Below are positions 38,271 to 48,061 of a stretch of 64,000 nt of DNA, in pieces. Position 1 is the stretch's first letter. The number at the start of each line of letters is the position of its first letter. The position numbers were made by a program, and so were the translations under genes. The notes beneath the pieces were generated by a model. It was not told the origin of the DNA, did not search any database, and was given only the letters and a program-made list of their open reading frames with translations. Source of the stretch: Paenibacillus amylolyticus (GTDB taxonomy: Bacteria > Bacillota > Bacilli > Paenibacillales > Paenibacillaceae); assembly GCF_029689945.1 (NCBI RefSeq), contig NZ_CP121451.1, forward strand, positions 434,001-498,000. The letters run 5' to 3'.

Positions 38271-38675
38271 TTATATTTTAATAGAGATATTTCTTAATCT
38301 AATAAATTCAAGAATCGTATATAATTCTTGAAATTTTTCATTTCTCAATCTTCTTTCACCTGTGGTATGAATATGAAACGGGTCATACATCGTTATATTG
38401 GCGGGTGTTTCATCAGGATGATAATGAGCATGGAATTTCATAACCACCTCTTTTTGAGCATCATACCAATCATACCAATATAACTCGATGAATCCCCCGT
38501 TTCGATCAATCTCCTCTATACAATACATCTTCGATAAATCAGTAAAGACAATTGTTTTACGAATAGTTCTAGCGCTGTTTGGAAGACCCTGGGCCCCATC
38601 TCGAATCTCCATAATAATATCTGAAAAATCATTCTCAATAAAACGAAAATTACTTTTCGGTATCTTTAAAGCCAA
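38271..38675 (-). CDS. DUF6516/TumE-like putative toxin of a two-gene module
   Basis: About 134 residues starting at TTG 38675, seven bases after GGGGAGG (an open frame extends upstream to 38714 but without a site). The sequence KFHAHYHPDETPANITMYDPFHIHTTGERRLRNEKF is histidine-rich and, to my recollection, resembles TumE-type toxins (DUF6516). It overlaps the end of the HTH gene by about 26 bases. Small size, coupling and an AT-rich operator region upstream of the pair fit a toxin-antitoxin module. Toxicity is inferred only. Confidence 0.5.
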   Translation of the reverse strand: MALKIPKSNFRFIENDFSDIIMEIRDGAQGLPNSARTIRKTIVFTDLSKMYCIEEIDRNGGFIELYWYDWYDAQKEVVMKFHAHYHPDETPANITMYDPFHIHTTGERRLRNEKFQELYTILEFIRLRNISIKI

Positions 38676-39357
38676 GACGCTGCCTCCCCAAATGGTGTTT
38701 CCAAACTTGTGCATCGGTTTCTTCTTCAGGTGTTAAGTTCAATTTAGTTCCGAGTGTATGTTGGAATTCCCCTTTGTATTTATCTTCATATAAGGCAATT
38801 TGCCCCGTGTGGTAATCCAGGTCACTGACTTCTAAAGTTGATTGGTGTTCTGCGTCTTCCTTTTCCCACATCGACACGATCTCTTTAATCGTCGTTCTCT
38901 TGCCTGATCCATACACATATGTGGTATCATCTGGGATGAGATTATGTTTGTTGGACCCGGCTCGCTGAATCCCGATAAAACGGCCTTGATCCATCCAGTT
39001 GAAAATCGTTGTAATACTTACTCCAAAGAAAACAGATAATTCTTTAGGAGTATACGAATGTACAGGTTCAGTGGAAGGAACACCACTGTCTGTAATACCT
39101 GTCGGTACATCCACTGCTTGACTTAACGCATGTTTGAGAAGCGTAACATACTTTTCTCTAAAGATATCAGTATCTTCAAAGATAGATTCATCCAGGCCAC
39201 GAACAAATTCAGCATTATTTTTGACTGCAAGTGCCAGCACCTTGAACAGTAGAATGCTATTATCCGTATTGCTCAAGCTCTGAACTAACTCAGAAGCAAT
39301 CTCATCCGTGTTCTGACGAAATATATTCTTTTCAACTCTTGTGATTCCCATATCCAT
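38650..39357 (-). CDS. HTH-domain protein, putative antitoxin/regulator of the module
   Basis: 235 residues. A helical N-terminal part (EIASELVQSLSNTDNSILLFKVL) is followed by an excisionase/MerR-like HTH: YTPKELSVFFGVSITTIFNWMDQGRFIGIQRAGSNKHNLI, about residues 115-155. The C-terminus is acidic and less distinctive. It is the first gene of the pair and is followed by the TumE-like gene with translational overlap. Palindromic TTAAACTT boxes upstream suggest it regulates its own promoter. Confidence 0.6.
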   Translation of the reverse strand: MDMGITRVEKNIFRQNTDEIASELVQSLSNTDNSILLFKVLALAVKNNAEFVRGLDESIFEDTDIFREKYVTLLKHALSQAVDVPTGITDSGVPSTEPVHSYTPKELSVFFGVSITTIFNWMDQGRFIGIQRAGSNKHNLIPDDTTYVYGSGKRTTIKEIVSMWEKEDAEHQSTLEVSDLDYHTGQIALYEDKYKGEFQHTLGTKLNLTPEEETDAQVWKHHLGRQRLGFKDTEK

Positions 39358-39375
39358 CTCACCTCACACTCCTAG

Positions 39376-39470
39376 TATAGGATAGTAAAGTTTAACTTTC
39401 AACATTATACTTAAATAAAGTTAAACATAACTTAAACTTTACAAACAAAACTTAAAGTATACTTAAACAG
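39376..39470. promoter_or_regulatory. Repeated AAGTTTAA/TTAAACTT boxes (probable operator)
   Basis: AT-rich segment containing AAGTTTAACTTT, AAAGTTAAAC-ATAACTTAAACTTT and ACTTAAAGTATACTTAAAC, several overlapping inverted and direct copies. It covers the promoter of the HTH/TumE-like pair. Confidence 0.5.
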
Positions 39471-39569
39471 TATGATACGAAGGGCTTGATTTATACATTC
39501 TCCAACAAACATATACTTATTATATAATGTAAGAGACTCACATCCCTCCTAACGAAATGAGGCCTATTT

Positions 39570-40544
39570 GTGGAAAGAGAACTGCTGGAACAAATCAATG
39601 TGTGGCATGAGCAGGATCTATTCAGTCTCATTATTGAACGTATCGAGCGTATCCCCGTCTCAGAACGGGATTATGAACTGATTGGTCAACTCGCCAGAGC
39701 CTATAACAATGACGCACGTTACCGGGAAGCCATTCAACAACTGTTGTCTGTCGAGGAGCAAGGAGTTAACGACCCGCTGTGGCATTATCGCCTAGGGTAC
39801 GCGTACTGTTATATGGCCAACTATGAACAAGCACTATTGGCGTTTGAGAGAGCTAACGAACTTCAGCCGCATGATGAATCTACCCTTGAATTTCTAAGTC
39901 AGATTCGGCCTTTAGTCGAGAAGATGCGACGGGATCGACAACGCCATGAAGAACAAGTGACAGCATGGGAGCAGGGTGGCACGTTGAACCATCTGCGTGC
40001 TGCTTCAGGAACGTACGACCCAGCGACATTCTGGAAGCAGAGTGATTATGCACGGGATAACCATGTGTCGGCCCCCTTTGACGAAGACATTATTGTATCG
40101 CTTGAACACGAATTGGGTTACAAGCTCCCTGCCTCCTATATTCAGCTTATGCATACCCAAAATGGCGGAATCCCTACACGAACGGTGTTCCCAACCGAAG
40201 AAGCAACCTCCTGGGCTGTGGACCATATTGAGATTTCAAGTATTTTGGGGATCGGCCGGGACAAGATGTATTCCCTTGGAGGAGAGTTTGGGAGTCGGTT
40301 CATGATCGAAGATTGGGGATACCCAGACCTGGGGATTGTGATCTGTGATTGTCCATCCGCTGGCCATGATGTCGTTATGCTGGATTATCGCTTCTGTGGT
40401 CCTGAAGGCGAACCCTGTGTCGTTCATGTGGATCAGGAAAATGATTATGAGATTACATATCTTGCGCCGAATTTTGAAGTTTTTATCCGTGGATTGGTCG
40501 ATGAGGATTGGCATGACCTGTCTGACGAAGAGAATGAGGACTAA
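39570..40544 (+). CDS. TPR protein with SMI1/KNR4 (SUKH) domain
   Basis: 324 residues from GTG 39570, preceded by GAGG. Residues about 20-125 are TPR helices (YRLGYAYCYMANYEQALLAFERANEL). Residues about 170-310 are a SUKH domain: ISLEHELGYKLPASYIQLMHTQNGG-type core (VSLEHELGYKLPASYIQLMHTQ), WGYPDLGIVICDC and GHDVVMLDY. SUKH proteins commonly act as immunity to polymorphic toxins or as housekeeping adaptors. No toxin partner is nearby. Confidence 0.78.
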   Translation: MERELLEQINVWHEQDLFSLIIERIERIPVSERDYELIGQLARAYNNDARYREAIQQLLSVEEQGVNDPLWHYRLGYAYCYMANYEQALLAFERANELQPHDESTLEFLSQIRPLVEKMRRDRQRHEEQVTAWEQGGTLNHLRAASGTYDPATFWKQSDYARDNHVSAPFDEDIIVSLEHELGYKLPASYIQLMHTQNGGIPTRTVFPTEEATSWAVDHIEISSILGIGRDKMYSLGGEFGSRFMIEDWGYPDLGIVICDCPSAGHDVVMLDYRFCGPEGEPCVVHVDQENDYEITYLAPNFEVFIRGLVDEDWHDLSDEENED

Positions 40545-40565
40545 ACCTCAGGAGGTTCCGGCCAT

Positions 40566-41603
40566 ATGACAACCCGTATCTATTTTGGTTCCAATCAACT
40601 TGGCGAAGTGGCTGCACTTTCATTGCAGGATGCGCTGAATAAGCTTGATCTGGGAACCCTTGAAAACTATCAACGAACGGATAAAGGGGTTATGGGGCAG
40701 ACCTTGCTCATTCGCACTTCCCGTGGAGAGTATATTCTGAAAGGCAATCCTTTATATGCAGGACAGCTACAGGAAGAAAAGTTCTTTGTAGAACAACTGG
40801 CGAAACACACGTCCATTCCTGTCCCTGATCCCTATTTATTACAGGAAGATACCGAACTTCTGGGCTGGAGTTATGCCATCATGCCGCGCCTGCCTGGGAA
40901 TCACCTGTATGATCCGGTATTCCAGGCTTCACTGTCACAGCAGGATCAGGAAGAGATCGCCTGTATGCTTGCCCGTACTTTGGCTGAGCTGCACCGCTGG
41001 AAGGTGCCTGATGCCGGGGAATATGATCCTGTAGCGCAGCAGATTGTTTCCTTTGCAGGCGATTATCTGGACTGGTTGTACGGCACCATTCGCCACTGGT
41101 TACATGACGCGGAGCAATACTCAGTGATTACGGATGAAGATGTTCAGTGGGTAGACGAGCAATTCAAGAATGCTGAACCGGCATTTCGTTCCAAAGCTGT
41201 TCCGAGTTTTGTCATGGGAGACTTCAAGGTCGAGAATATTCTGATTCAACATGTGGACGACCGTTCCTCTGGGTGGCAGATTAGTGGCCTGTTTGATTTT
41301 ACAACGGCCTATTTCGGAGACGGCACAGCCGACCTAACCAAAATATCCACCAGGTATGTACGTGAGGGTCAACCCGAGCTGGCTGCGCAGTTCCTTCGCT
41401 GCTACCGGGATCTGATCTGTGCAGCAGATGAGGAGAAATGCCGGCACTTCCGTACACGTCTCAGCATGCATCTGCTCTATCAACGTATCTTGTGGTGGGG
41501 CGAAGCCAAAGCGACAGGACAAGTGACGTGGGCCGCCGACCTGCCTTTTGCACAGTGGGCTCAGCAATCCATCGATTCAATTCTCGCATTGCTGGATGAG
41601 TAG
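40566..41603 (+). CDS. APH-like aminoglycoside/choline-kinase-family phosphotransferase
   Basis: 345 residues after AGGAGGT, 12 bases before ATG. The kinase-like fold motifs are visible: RTSRGEYILKGNPLY for the nucleotide loop, AELHRWKVPDAG, the catalytic loop MGDFKVENILIQ (His replaced by Met before GD) and DFTTAYFGDGTADL. The enzyme family phosphorylates aminoglycosides, macrolides or small alcohols; resistance cannot be inferred. It follows the SUKH gene after 22 bases, so the two form an operon. Confidence 0.8.
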   Translation: MTTRIYFGSNQLGEVAALSLQDALNKLDLGTLENYQRTDKGVMGQTLLIRTSRGEYILKGNPLYAGQLQEEKFFVEQLAKHTSIPVPDPYLLQEDTELLGWSYAIMPRLPGNHLYDPVFQASLSQQDQEEIACMLARTLAELHRWKVPDAGEYDPVAQQIVSFAGDYLDWLYGTIRHWLHDAEQYSVITDEDVQWVDEQFKNAEPAFRSKAVPSFVMGDFKVENILIQHVDDRSSGWQISGLFDFTTAYFGDGTADLTKISTRYVREGQPELAAQFLRCYRDLICAADEEKCRHFRTRLSMHLLYQRILWWGEAKATGQVTWAADLPFAQWAQQSIDSILALLDE

Positions 41604-41694
41604 AATTGGACAGGTCGCTCAAGGATAGCGGCCTTCCAAACTAACGTATGAATCACTCCATAGATGTCCACCAATATCTGGACGCACGGATATA

Positions 41695-41731
41695 ACCGCC
41701 AAAGATCAAGAATGATCTCTGGCGGTTTTTG
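41695..41731. terminator. Terminator between the APH-like and S9 peptidase genes
   Basis: ACCGCC...GGCGGT with inner AAAGATCA/TGATCTCT pairing, then TTTTT. Confidence 0.8.
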
Positions 41732-41768
41732 TATCACTATTTTTCAATCAACCATGCAATCCCTCAAC

Positions 41769-43579
41769 TTAAGCTTTTGCGACGGGTGACTCCTGATGTT
41801 TCTGCAAAAACTCCAGCATCCTGCGATATACGAGAATCTCGTTAGTCTTTCTGGAGAAACCATGTCCCTCATCATCCAGAACGATGTATTCCACATCAAT
41901 TCCCTTCGACTGGAGCGCAGCGACGATCTGATCGGATTCGGCCTTCACGACCCTCGGATCATTGGCACCCTGAATGACCAGCATCGGGTTAACCATCTGA
42001 TCAAGATACGTAATCGGTGAATCCTTCGTTAAGCGTTCACGGTCTCGGACCGGATCACCCAGCCAGTTATCCATCATTGGCTTCCAGTCTTCCGGGACGG
42101 ATTCCAGGAATGTGAACAGATTGCTCGGCCCAAAAATATCGACCGCAGCCCGGAACAGCTCCGGATGGCGACCTGCCAATAACAGGGTCATATATCCCCA
42201 TAGCTTCCACCTACCACAAACAACCGCTCTGGCGAGGTTATACCCTGATCAAACAGCCAGTTGATCCCGGCAACACAATCCAGCCGTGGCCCTTCGCCCC
42301 AATCTCGCTCAACCAATTTGACGAACTCCGCACCATATCCGGTACTGCCCCGGAAATTCGGTGCAAAGATATGATAGCCCTGAGCGAGCATCATCTGGAA
42401 CATCGGCCGGAAAAACTTCGCTTCCGAGGCCTGCGGCCCACCATGAGGCCAAAATACCGTGTAACCATTGGCCTGCTCCGGTTTTGCTTTGAACAAGAGC
42501 GCTTCGATCTCCAATCCGTCGTAGGAGTCATACCGAATAACGTCAGGATACACGAGATCATTTGGGTCAAGTCCCGTTACCCGATTGGCGGTCAGCGGCT
42601 CCCAAGAATCCGCACCTGCGATCTGGCGATAAATGTTATGCGGTTGGATCGCTCCACGTCCGAGGATATACACATTACCAGCCTTCGTAACGTTGACCTG
42701 CTCTATCGTATCCAGTGGCATATCTACGCGCCGAGGCTCATCGGCATTTTTGCCCAACACGTACATACGATTCTCTGGCCCTGTAAGGGTCCAGAAATAT
42801 AAAGTCTCGGAAGCCTTATGCCAGCGGATGAACTCCACGTCTTCCCCTTCAATTTGGCACACTAGCTGGAATTCACGGGTATCAATACGATATTCAGCCA
42901 CATAGGAATATGCCGAGTCATCATTGGTGATGAACAGAAGGCGATAATCATCTGCAAACATCAGATCGGAAACCTGACTATGGCGATCGGAGGCTGGCAG
43001 GATCACCTGTTCCTTACCGTCACGATACAGATGCGCCGTCTGATACGTATTCGAGTACATTTTGAGAATGACATAACTCTTCTCGTCTGGACTTACAGCA
43101 AACACGCTGCTCGTAACCTCTTCTCCACTGTATAACAGTTCGTCTTCACCAGTCTCCAGATCGATGCGGCGTGAATTCAGATAGTTCGGATTACCCGCGC
43201 TGGTGACGTAATAGAGGCGCTGTCCATCTTCGGACAACTCTGAGAAATAACAACGATCATTCGGCTCGGCCGATACAATAGGCAGTGGAACGCCGCCTTC
43301 CGGTTTGAGGGCATATAGATGGTAGTTCTCGTCACCATCCCGATCAAACGCGGTAAGAAGATGGCGTCCTTGCGGGTCTGCTTTGATAAATTGACTGCTC
43401 TGATTCAAGTACGTTAAAGGATATGGGTATCCTCCAGGCAAATTCATCGCCCAAATATTCGGCTGACCATTCAGATTGCTGTCCATGAACAAACGTTTCT
43501 CGTCTGCCGATACGGCAAAATGCGAAATGCGGTACGTCTGAAAATATTGCTCGACATCCGGTTTAGGGAACTGAATCAT
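41769..43579 (-). CDS. S9-family prolyl-oligopeptidase-like peptidase (one frame break)
   Basis: About 603 residues. The N-terminal two thirds form a WD40-like propeller (repeated blades such as FAVSADEKRLFMDSNLNGQPNIW). The hydrolase domain has Ser in VVGGSYGGYMTLLL, Asp in QGANDPRVVKAESDQIV and His in DEGHGFSRKTNE. A missing base in CCCC 42196-42199 turns GGSYGGYM into GGSYGDI and stops the frame. Such enzymes cleave oligopeptides in the cytoplasm; acyl-aminoacyl-peptidase relatives look alike. It stands alone between terminators. Confidence 0.9.
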
Positions 43580-43690
43580 GACAAACCTCCTTGAAATTGA
43601 ACCAATGAATCTAACATTGGTAAATTAAGGTACCATTTGTCCATATTATAGGTAATGCCAATGTTTAGACAATAGATATGTAAGATTTAA

Positions 43691-44494
43691 TTACAAATTC
43701 CCTTCATCGCTTTGTATACTATAATCCATATTCATCCAGCGTATACGTGGTATCCGGCTCCCTTTCACGCATAATGATGCTGAGTATCCCCTGCCCATTT
43801 TCAGAGACTGCAACACATACTTCTGCCCGCCCCATTCCAGCAAATGTTCATGATGATGAATAGCTTGTGCCGTATTTAGATTCCTCCACTGCCCACATAA
43901 AGACTGACCGGAAGCCTTGATCCACGCCTCCTTGCCTGTGAGAACCTCCCACAGCAGGAACGAAGCATCTTTCCCGGAACACATGGCTTCCAGCACATCA
44001 TCCCGCTCCTCTTCCGTCAGGAAACGTTGGATAATGGCCTGCTCTCGTATCAGCGGACGTACCCATTCGACATCTATGCCAATTGCGTTATTACTGGATG
44101 CAATCGCTAATACACACAGCCCGTTCGTATGCGAAAGGCTGAATTGTGGACCTCCCACGAGATAAGGTTTTCCCGCGGTACTGTATTCAAATCGAATATC
44201 TCGTGCCTGAAGCTGCATGTACTGTGCCAACACGCTTCGCAGAAAAGTTCTTGAAATCATCCAGCAATGAGCCTTTAGCCGTGATCTTCTGCTGATGTTG
44301 GTCATACGTTCATGTTCGTCTATAGTTAGTGCACCGGAGTCCATGGCATCTGCTGTCTGTAGCTCATCCTCCCTTCTGGGCAAGGCCTGTATCCAAATAT
44401 GGACCTCCGGCTCCTCTACATCTGACGCAAAAGCATCATTCCCTGTTGCCCTTATTCCTAGAAAGCTGTTCATTGTTCTGGTTCGGGAATCCAT
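43691..44494 (-). CDS. Sfp-type 4'-phosphopantetheinyl transferase
   Basis: About 267 residues from ATG 44494, following GGGAGGAGGG. The frame also extends upstream but overlaps the previous gene. Motifs of the Sfp family are clear: FSLSHTNGLCVLAIA, GIDVEWVRP (Mg-binding Asp and Glu) and LLWEVLTGKEAWIKASGQ (WxxKEA). It installs the phosphopantetheine arm on carrier proteins; here the obvious client is the ACP at 55345-55614. It is the last gene of the cluster, directly after the M16 peptidase. Confidence 0.9.
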   Translation of the reverse strand: MDSRTRTMNSFLGIRATGNDAFASDVEEPEVHIWIQALPRREDELQTADAMDSGALTIDEHERMTNISRRSRLKAHCWMISRTFLRSVLAQYMQLQARDIRFEYSTAGKPYLVGGPQFSLSHTNGLCVLAIASSNNAIGIDVEWVRPLIREQAIIQRFLTEEERDDVLEAMCSGKDASFLLWEVLTGKEAWIKASGQSLCGQWRNLNTAQAIHHHEHLLEWGGQKYVLQSLKMGRGYSASLCVKGSRIPRIRWMNMDYSIQSDEGNL

Positions 44495-44528
44495 AAAACC
44501 CTCCTCCCTATGCGGAGTTTCCTGCATG

Positions 44529-45752
44529 CTATCGTATAACAACCATCCGCAGACGAGCAGACGTCGCAATCGTTCTGAGGCCACTCATAACCTCCTCTTC
44601 TGTCAATTCAAGTGCATACGTTCCGAGTTGCATATAATCCAATCCAATCACCTCATATTCGGAGATGTGCATGCATCGCTGTTTTAACGAATCCATGCCC
44701 GCATAATACTTGCTTAACCAATTCATCCGTGCATCGTTCAAATTGGATAAGGACAAGGTTCCGTTCTGAATATGTCCACACATCTCCTTAACCCGGTGAT
44801 ATAAAGAAACGGGATCTGCCGAATACCCACAAGCGTTCGAAAAGGCGAATTCCTTGCGATAATAGTGGTCCCATTCTGCACCCTTATGAAGCAGACCCCA
44901 CTCTATACATTCGGCGTAGAAATCGGAGGTTACACCCAGTAATGCTTCAATGCCGATCATGCAAGCAACCTGCTCTTTTAACTGCATCCGCTCCTCGGCA
45001 CGAAACCCATATCTAACAAGCGGCAAGGACAATCCGGATTCAATTTCCCGATAATGTATATTGGAATCTTCACCCAAATAGTTGATTGTAACTTCTGGCA
45101 GGAATGAAGCATGCAGTGATTCCTTTGCAGGGAATTGTTCCAGCATATCCACAATGAACTGCGCTTCAACCGGACCGGCTACCGCTACTGCCATTCTCTC
45201 TGCGGCATAGCGAGTATTGTAGGCATGATTCAACTCATCCGTTGTCATTTGATACAGACTATCCGGTGTACCTGCAACATCCATCGTGATGGGGTGATTG
45301 CTGCCATACATCATCTGGGTCAGCTGCTGCAAAGCTCGCCAGGAGGGCCGGTCTGCATACATGGACAGCTCCTGATGAATGGCAGCTCGTTCCTGTTCCA
45401 TATGCATCGGGGTGAAATAGGGATTAGCGAGCATGCCCGTGAACAACTCCAGGCTTCGTTTCAAGTCACCTGTGCAGGCCATTTGATAGGTCGTTACATC
45501 GTAACGCGTCAATGCAGATGTTGAAGCTCCCAGAGCATGAAATAGCGGCTTGACGGGCCTTTGATCCGAATTGTAGAACATCATATGCTCAAGGAAATGG
45601 GCTCTGCCAGGAAGGGTTGCATCATGGATTGAACCATAGGACACCGACCACGAAACAAAAGTATGGTGGAAATGCGGCTCGGGGAAGATGTGTACTGACA
45701 GACCGTTGGACAAGCGCCTGCGAACCGGTGCAATATTTACAATACTATTCAT
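44529..45752 (-). CDS. M16-family zinc peptidase (catalytic partner)
   Basis: 407 residues. The inverted zinc motif is HFLEHMMF (HxxEH) at about residue 50, with a following Glu-rich helix region, and later VRYGFRAEERM. It belongs to the pitrilysin/insulinase-like group often seen as heterodimers. It overlaps the M16B gene at 45745 by eight bases. In peptide-natural-product clusters (for example AlbE/AlbF in subtilosin) such pairs mature the peptide; here that is inference from context. Confidence 0.82.
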   Translation of the reverse strand: MNSIVNIAPVRRRLSNGLSVHIFPEPHFHHTFVSWSVSYGSIHDATLPGRAHFLEHMMFYNSDQRPVKPLFHALGASTSALTRYDVTTYQMACTGDLKRSLELFTGMLANPYFTPMHMEQERAAIHQELSMYADRPSWRALQQLTQMMYGSNHPITMDVAGTPDSLYQMTTDELNHAYNTRYAAERMAVAVAGPVEAQFIVDMLEQFPAKESLHASFLPEVTINYLGEDSNIHYREIESGLSLPLVRYGFRAEERMQLKEQVACMIGIEALLGVTSDFYAECIEWGLLHKGAEWDHYYRKEFAFSNACGYSADPVSLYHRVKEMCGHIQNGTLSLSNLNDARMNWLSKYYAGMDSLKQRCMHISEYEVIGLDYMQLGTYALELTEEEVMSGLRTIATSARLRMVVIR

Positions 45753-47055
45753 AACTCACCTCCTGTACGGGTGCGGAATATTCGCTCTCAGGATAGAAAA
45801 TCCAGGTGACAGCCTTCTTCATGCCGGCGGCTACCTCAGCCACTTGTTCAGAAGTAACGCAAGATATGGCTTCCAGGAATTGCGGTGTGGTCATCTGGAC
45901 CCGGTTGAGCACTCGATCGATATGAAGGTCGACCACCTGCTCAGGCAGATCGTAACCCACTTGCACATAATGCATCACATTCTGAATCGCTCTATTCAGC
46001 TGCACTTCCTGAATATCTCCCCTGCATATCCTCAGCCATTCAGCGTCTATCGCTTCAAGTACCTCTGTCACATATCCACTGCTGGTTCCCGTTGTCACAT
46101 GAAGTGTTCCCCGATGATCATCCAGCGTGCTGTAGATCTGATACACCCATTGCTTTACTTCACGAAGCTCGAATTGCAGCCTGGAAGCAGGGCTAGCGCC
46201 GAACAGGGAATGAAAAAGAAACAGGGCAGGATAGTCCGGCGATCCATACGTCACCCCGGTAGTGAAGGCCACATTCATCTTGCATTGCTGAACATCCATC
46301 AGTTCAAGCATGATCTCGCCTTCCTCCCGGCTCTCAGTAGGCTGATGACCATGCCCGATCACAGATGGAGTTACTCCCCTCTCAGCCTCCATAACCGAAG
46401 GCAAAAAGGTCTCCATGACCTGAGCTATCATCACATCCGATTGGAAATCACCAATCACATGAATATGTAGTGGGCTGCAAAGCACTTCCTGGTACCATTC
46501 TTGCAATTCACCATCATGCACACAATGTTGCAGTTGATTCAACTCGGTATTGCTGCTTCGTCCCGCATACCCAAGCCACTCCAGACTGCGCCCACGTACC
46601 ACCTTGTCCCAGTCGGAAACATCATAGCCAGCATGATGTTCTGCCCAGGCAAGTTCCTCCTGGATCTGCGCTTCATCAAAATCAAATCCGCCCTTACGAC
46701 TCGGTTCGAACAGCATATCTGCGAGCAGCTTTAGCGCATCCAGCGTCCGTGCCTCGGTTCCAGGCAGCACCCCTGCGGGGATACGCAATCGGATGGATGC
46801 AAGCTGAGTCTCCCCCTTCTGCTGCAAGTCACATCTCAACTCATCGGTATACATGGACCATAATTGCCGCTGCAGCTTTCTTTTACCAAGCGAATCCTGC
46901 CTGAAAAGCAGCCGCACAATGAAAGCAAACACCGCTGATGGAATTCTTCCCTGTTCATTCATGATACTCAGATGGAGATAAGCGTTGGCATATTGGCTTG
47001 TTGGCATCACATGAACGGATAGACGATTGTATTGCTCTGTAATGAAAGACTGCAT
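45745..47055 (-). CDS. M16-family subunit lacking the zinc motif
   Basis: 436 residues. It has the M16 fold features (HVIGDFQSDVMIAQVMETFLP, QSDPALFLFHSLFG-like GSPDYPALFLFHSLFGASPASRLQFEL) but no HxxEH or HxxxE zinc motif in the N-terminal half. M16B complexes usually pair an active and an inactive subunit, the latter shaping the chamber. It lies between the acyltransferase and the catalytic M16 gene. Together they could cut the product peptide or remove its leader. Confidence 0.78.
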   Translation of the reverse strand: MQSFITEQYNRLSVHVMPTSQYANAYLHLSIMNEQGRIPSAVFAFIVRLLFRQDSLGKRKLQRQLWSMYTDELRCDLQQKGETQLASIRLRIPAGVLPGTEARTLDALKLLADMLFEPSRKGGFDFDEAQIQEELAWAEHHAGYDVSDWDKVVRGRSLEWLGYAGRSSNTELNQLQHCVHDGELQEWYQEVLCSPLHIHVIGDFQSDVMIAQVMETFLPSVMEAERGVTPSVIGHGHQPTESREEGEIMLELMDVQQCKMNVAFTTGVTYGSPDYPALFLFHSLFGASPASRLQFELREVKQWVYQIYSTLDDHRGTLHVTTGTSSGYVTEVLEAIDAEWLRICRGDIQEVQLNRAIQNVMHYVQVGYDLPEQVVDLHIDRVLNRVQMTTPQFLEAISCVTSEQVAEVAAGMKKAVTWIFYPESEYSAPVQEVSYE

Positions 47056-47079
47056 CCTTCCCTCCCCCTTATCTGGCGG

Positions 47080-48061
47080 TCAACCCAAATTGTAGATCAT
47101 GCCACTCGCGGTGTTCAGTCCCAGCTGACCAAATCCCTCCAGCGGCTTGGAGAACCAGTCCACCTGACTCTCACCCTCAGCTGAATGAAGGGCATCTTCG
47201 TCCTCTTTCCAATGAATCACTTGCTGATGATGGCGATCCCAGAATCTCCATAATGCAGGCTGCTTCAGCAGTTGATTGCGAAACGGCTCATATACACGAC
47301 CTGCCGATTCCTGAATATCCCCTTCTAATGTAAAAGGCGGCAAGAAGATAATTTTGGAACGAAAATCTTCAGTCAATGTCATGAAATAGGGACATACAGG
47401 CTTGCGTGCCTTGGCCAAAATTCGAAAAATACCGCTCCTCGTCCGGATGCGTGAACTCAGGAAAGGAAGCTCCAATGCGCGATTATCCGTGTTATATCCG
47501 GTCTGTCCATCTACGAAAAGGTTGAATGAACCTCCCTTCCGCAGATGAGAGTATAATCGTATGCCAATCATCTCATCCTCGGCATTCAGCAGTTCAGCAC
47601 CTGCAAACTGCCGCAGGGTGTTCCAGGACGACAGCTTCTGTTCCTGCTCTACGGTGCCTTGTTCAGCCACCAGATAGAAGGGCAATCCGGATTTCATGTG
47701 TCCTGCGCGAATCTCCTGTCCGATGGTGATCATGTTATGCCGGACGAATCCGTAATGCCAGGTCAACAAGGCCCCACCTTCCTGCAACGTCGCTTGCAGA
47801 TGTTCAAGTCCTTCGACTTCATCCCAGTCCATAAAGGAGTACGGGCTTTTTTATGCTCATCAACCGTCCGCAAAAAAGCCAGATAATCCATCCAGATCGA
47901 CTCCGGGACGATTCCGGCTGAAGAGGCGAAAGCTCCTTAACAATATTCATTAGGGCATAGAAGAATCCCAGTTTAATTCCGTCTGTCTTCTCCTGATACA
48001 ACTCCTCCCTGACCTGTTCCCGATGTAACGTATACAATGAATGAAAATCTTCCATACTCAC
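47080..48061 (-). CDS. LpxL/HtrB-like acyltransferase (two frame breaks)
   Basis: About 327 residues when two missing bases are added (CC 47924-47925 and AAA 47833-47835), giving LQPGIVPESIWMDYLAFLRTVDE and ARTPFMDWDEVEGL. Visible motifs are EGGALLTWHYGFVRHN, GGSFNLFVDGQTG and AKARKPVCPYFMTL, typical of the LABLAT acyltransferase superfamily that moves acyl chains from ACP or CoA onto a hydroxyl or amine. There is no strong membrane anchor. Its ATG overlaps the arginase stop by four bases. It is the best candidate for attaching the ACP-built chain to the final acceptor; the acceptor is unknown. Confidence 0.65.
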
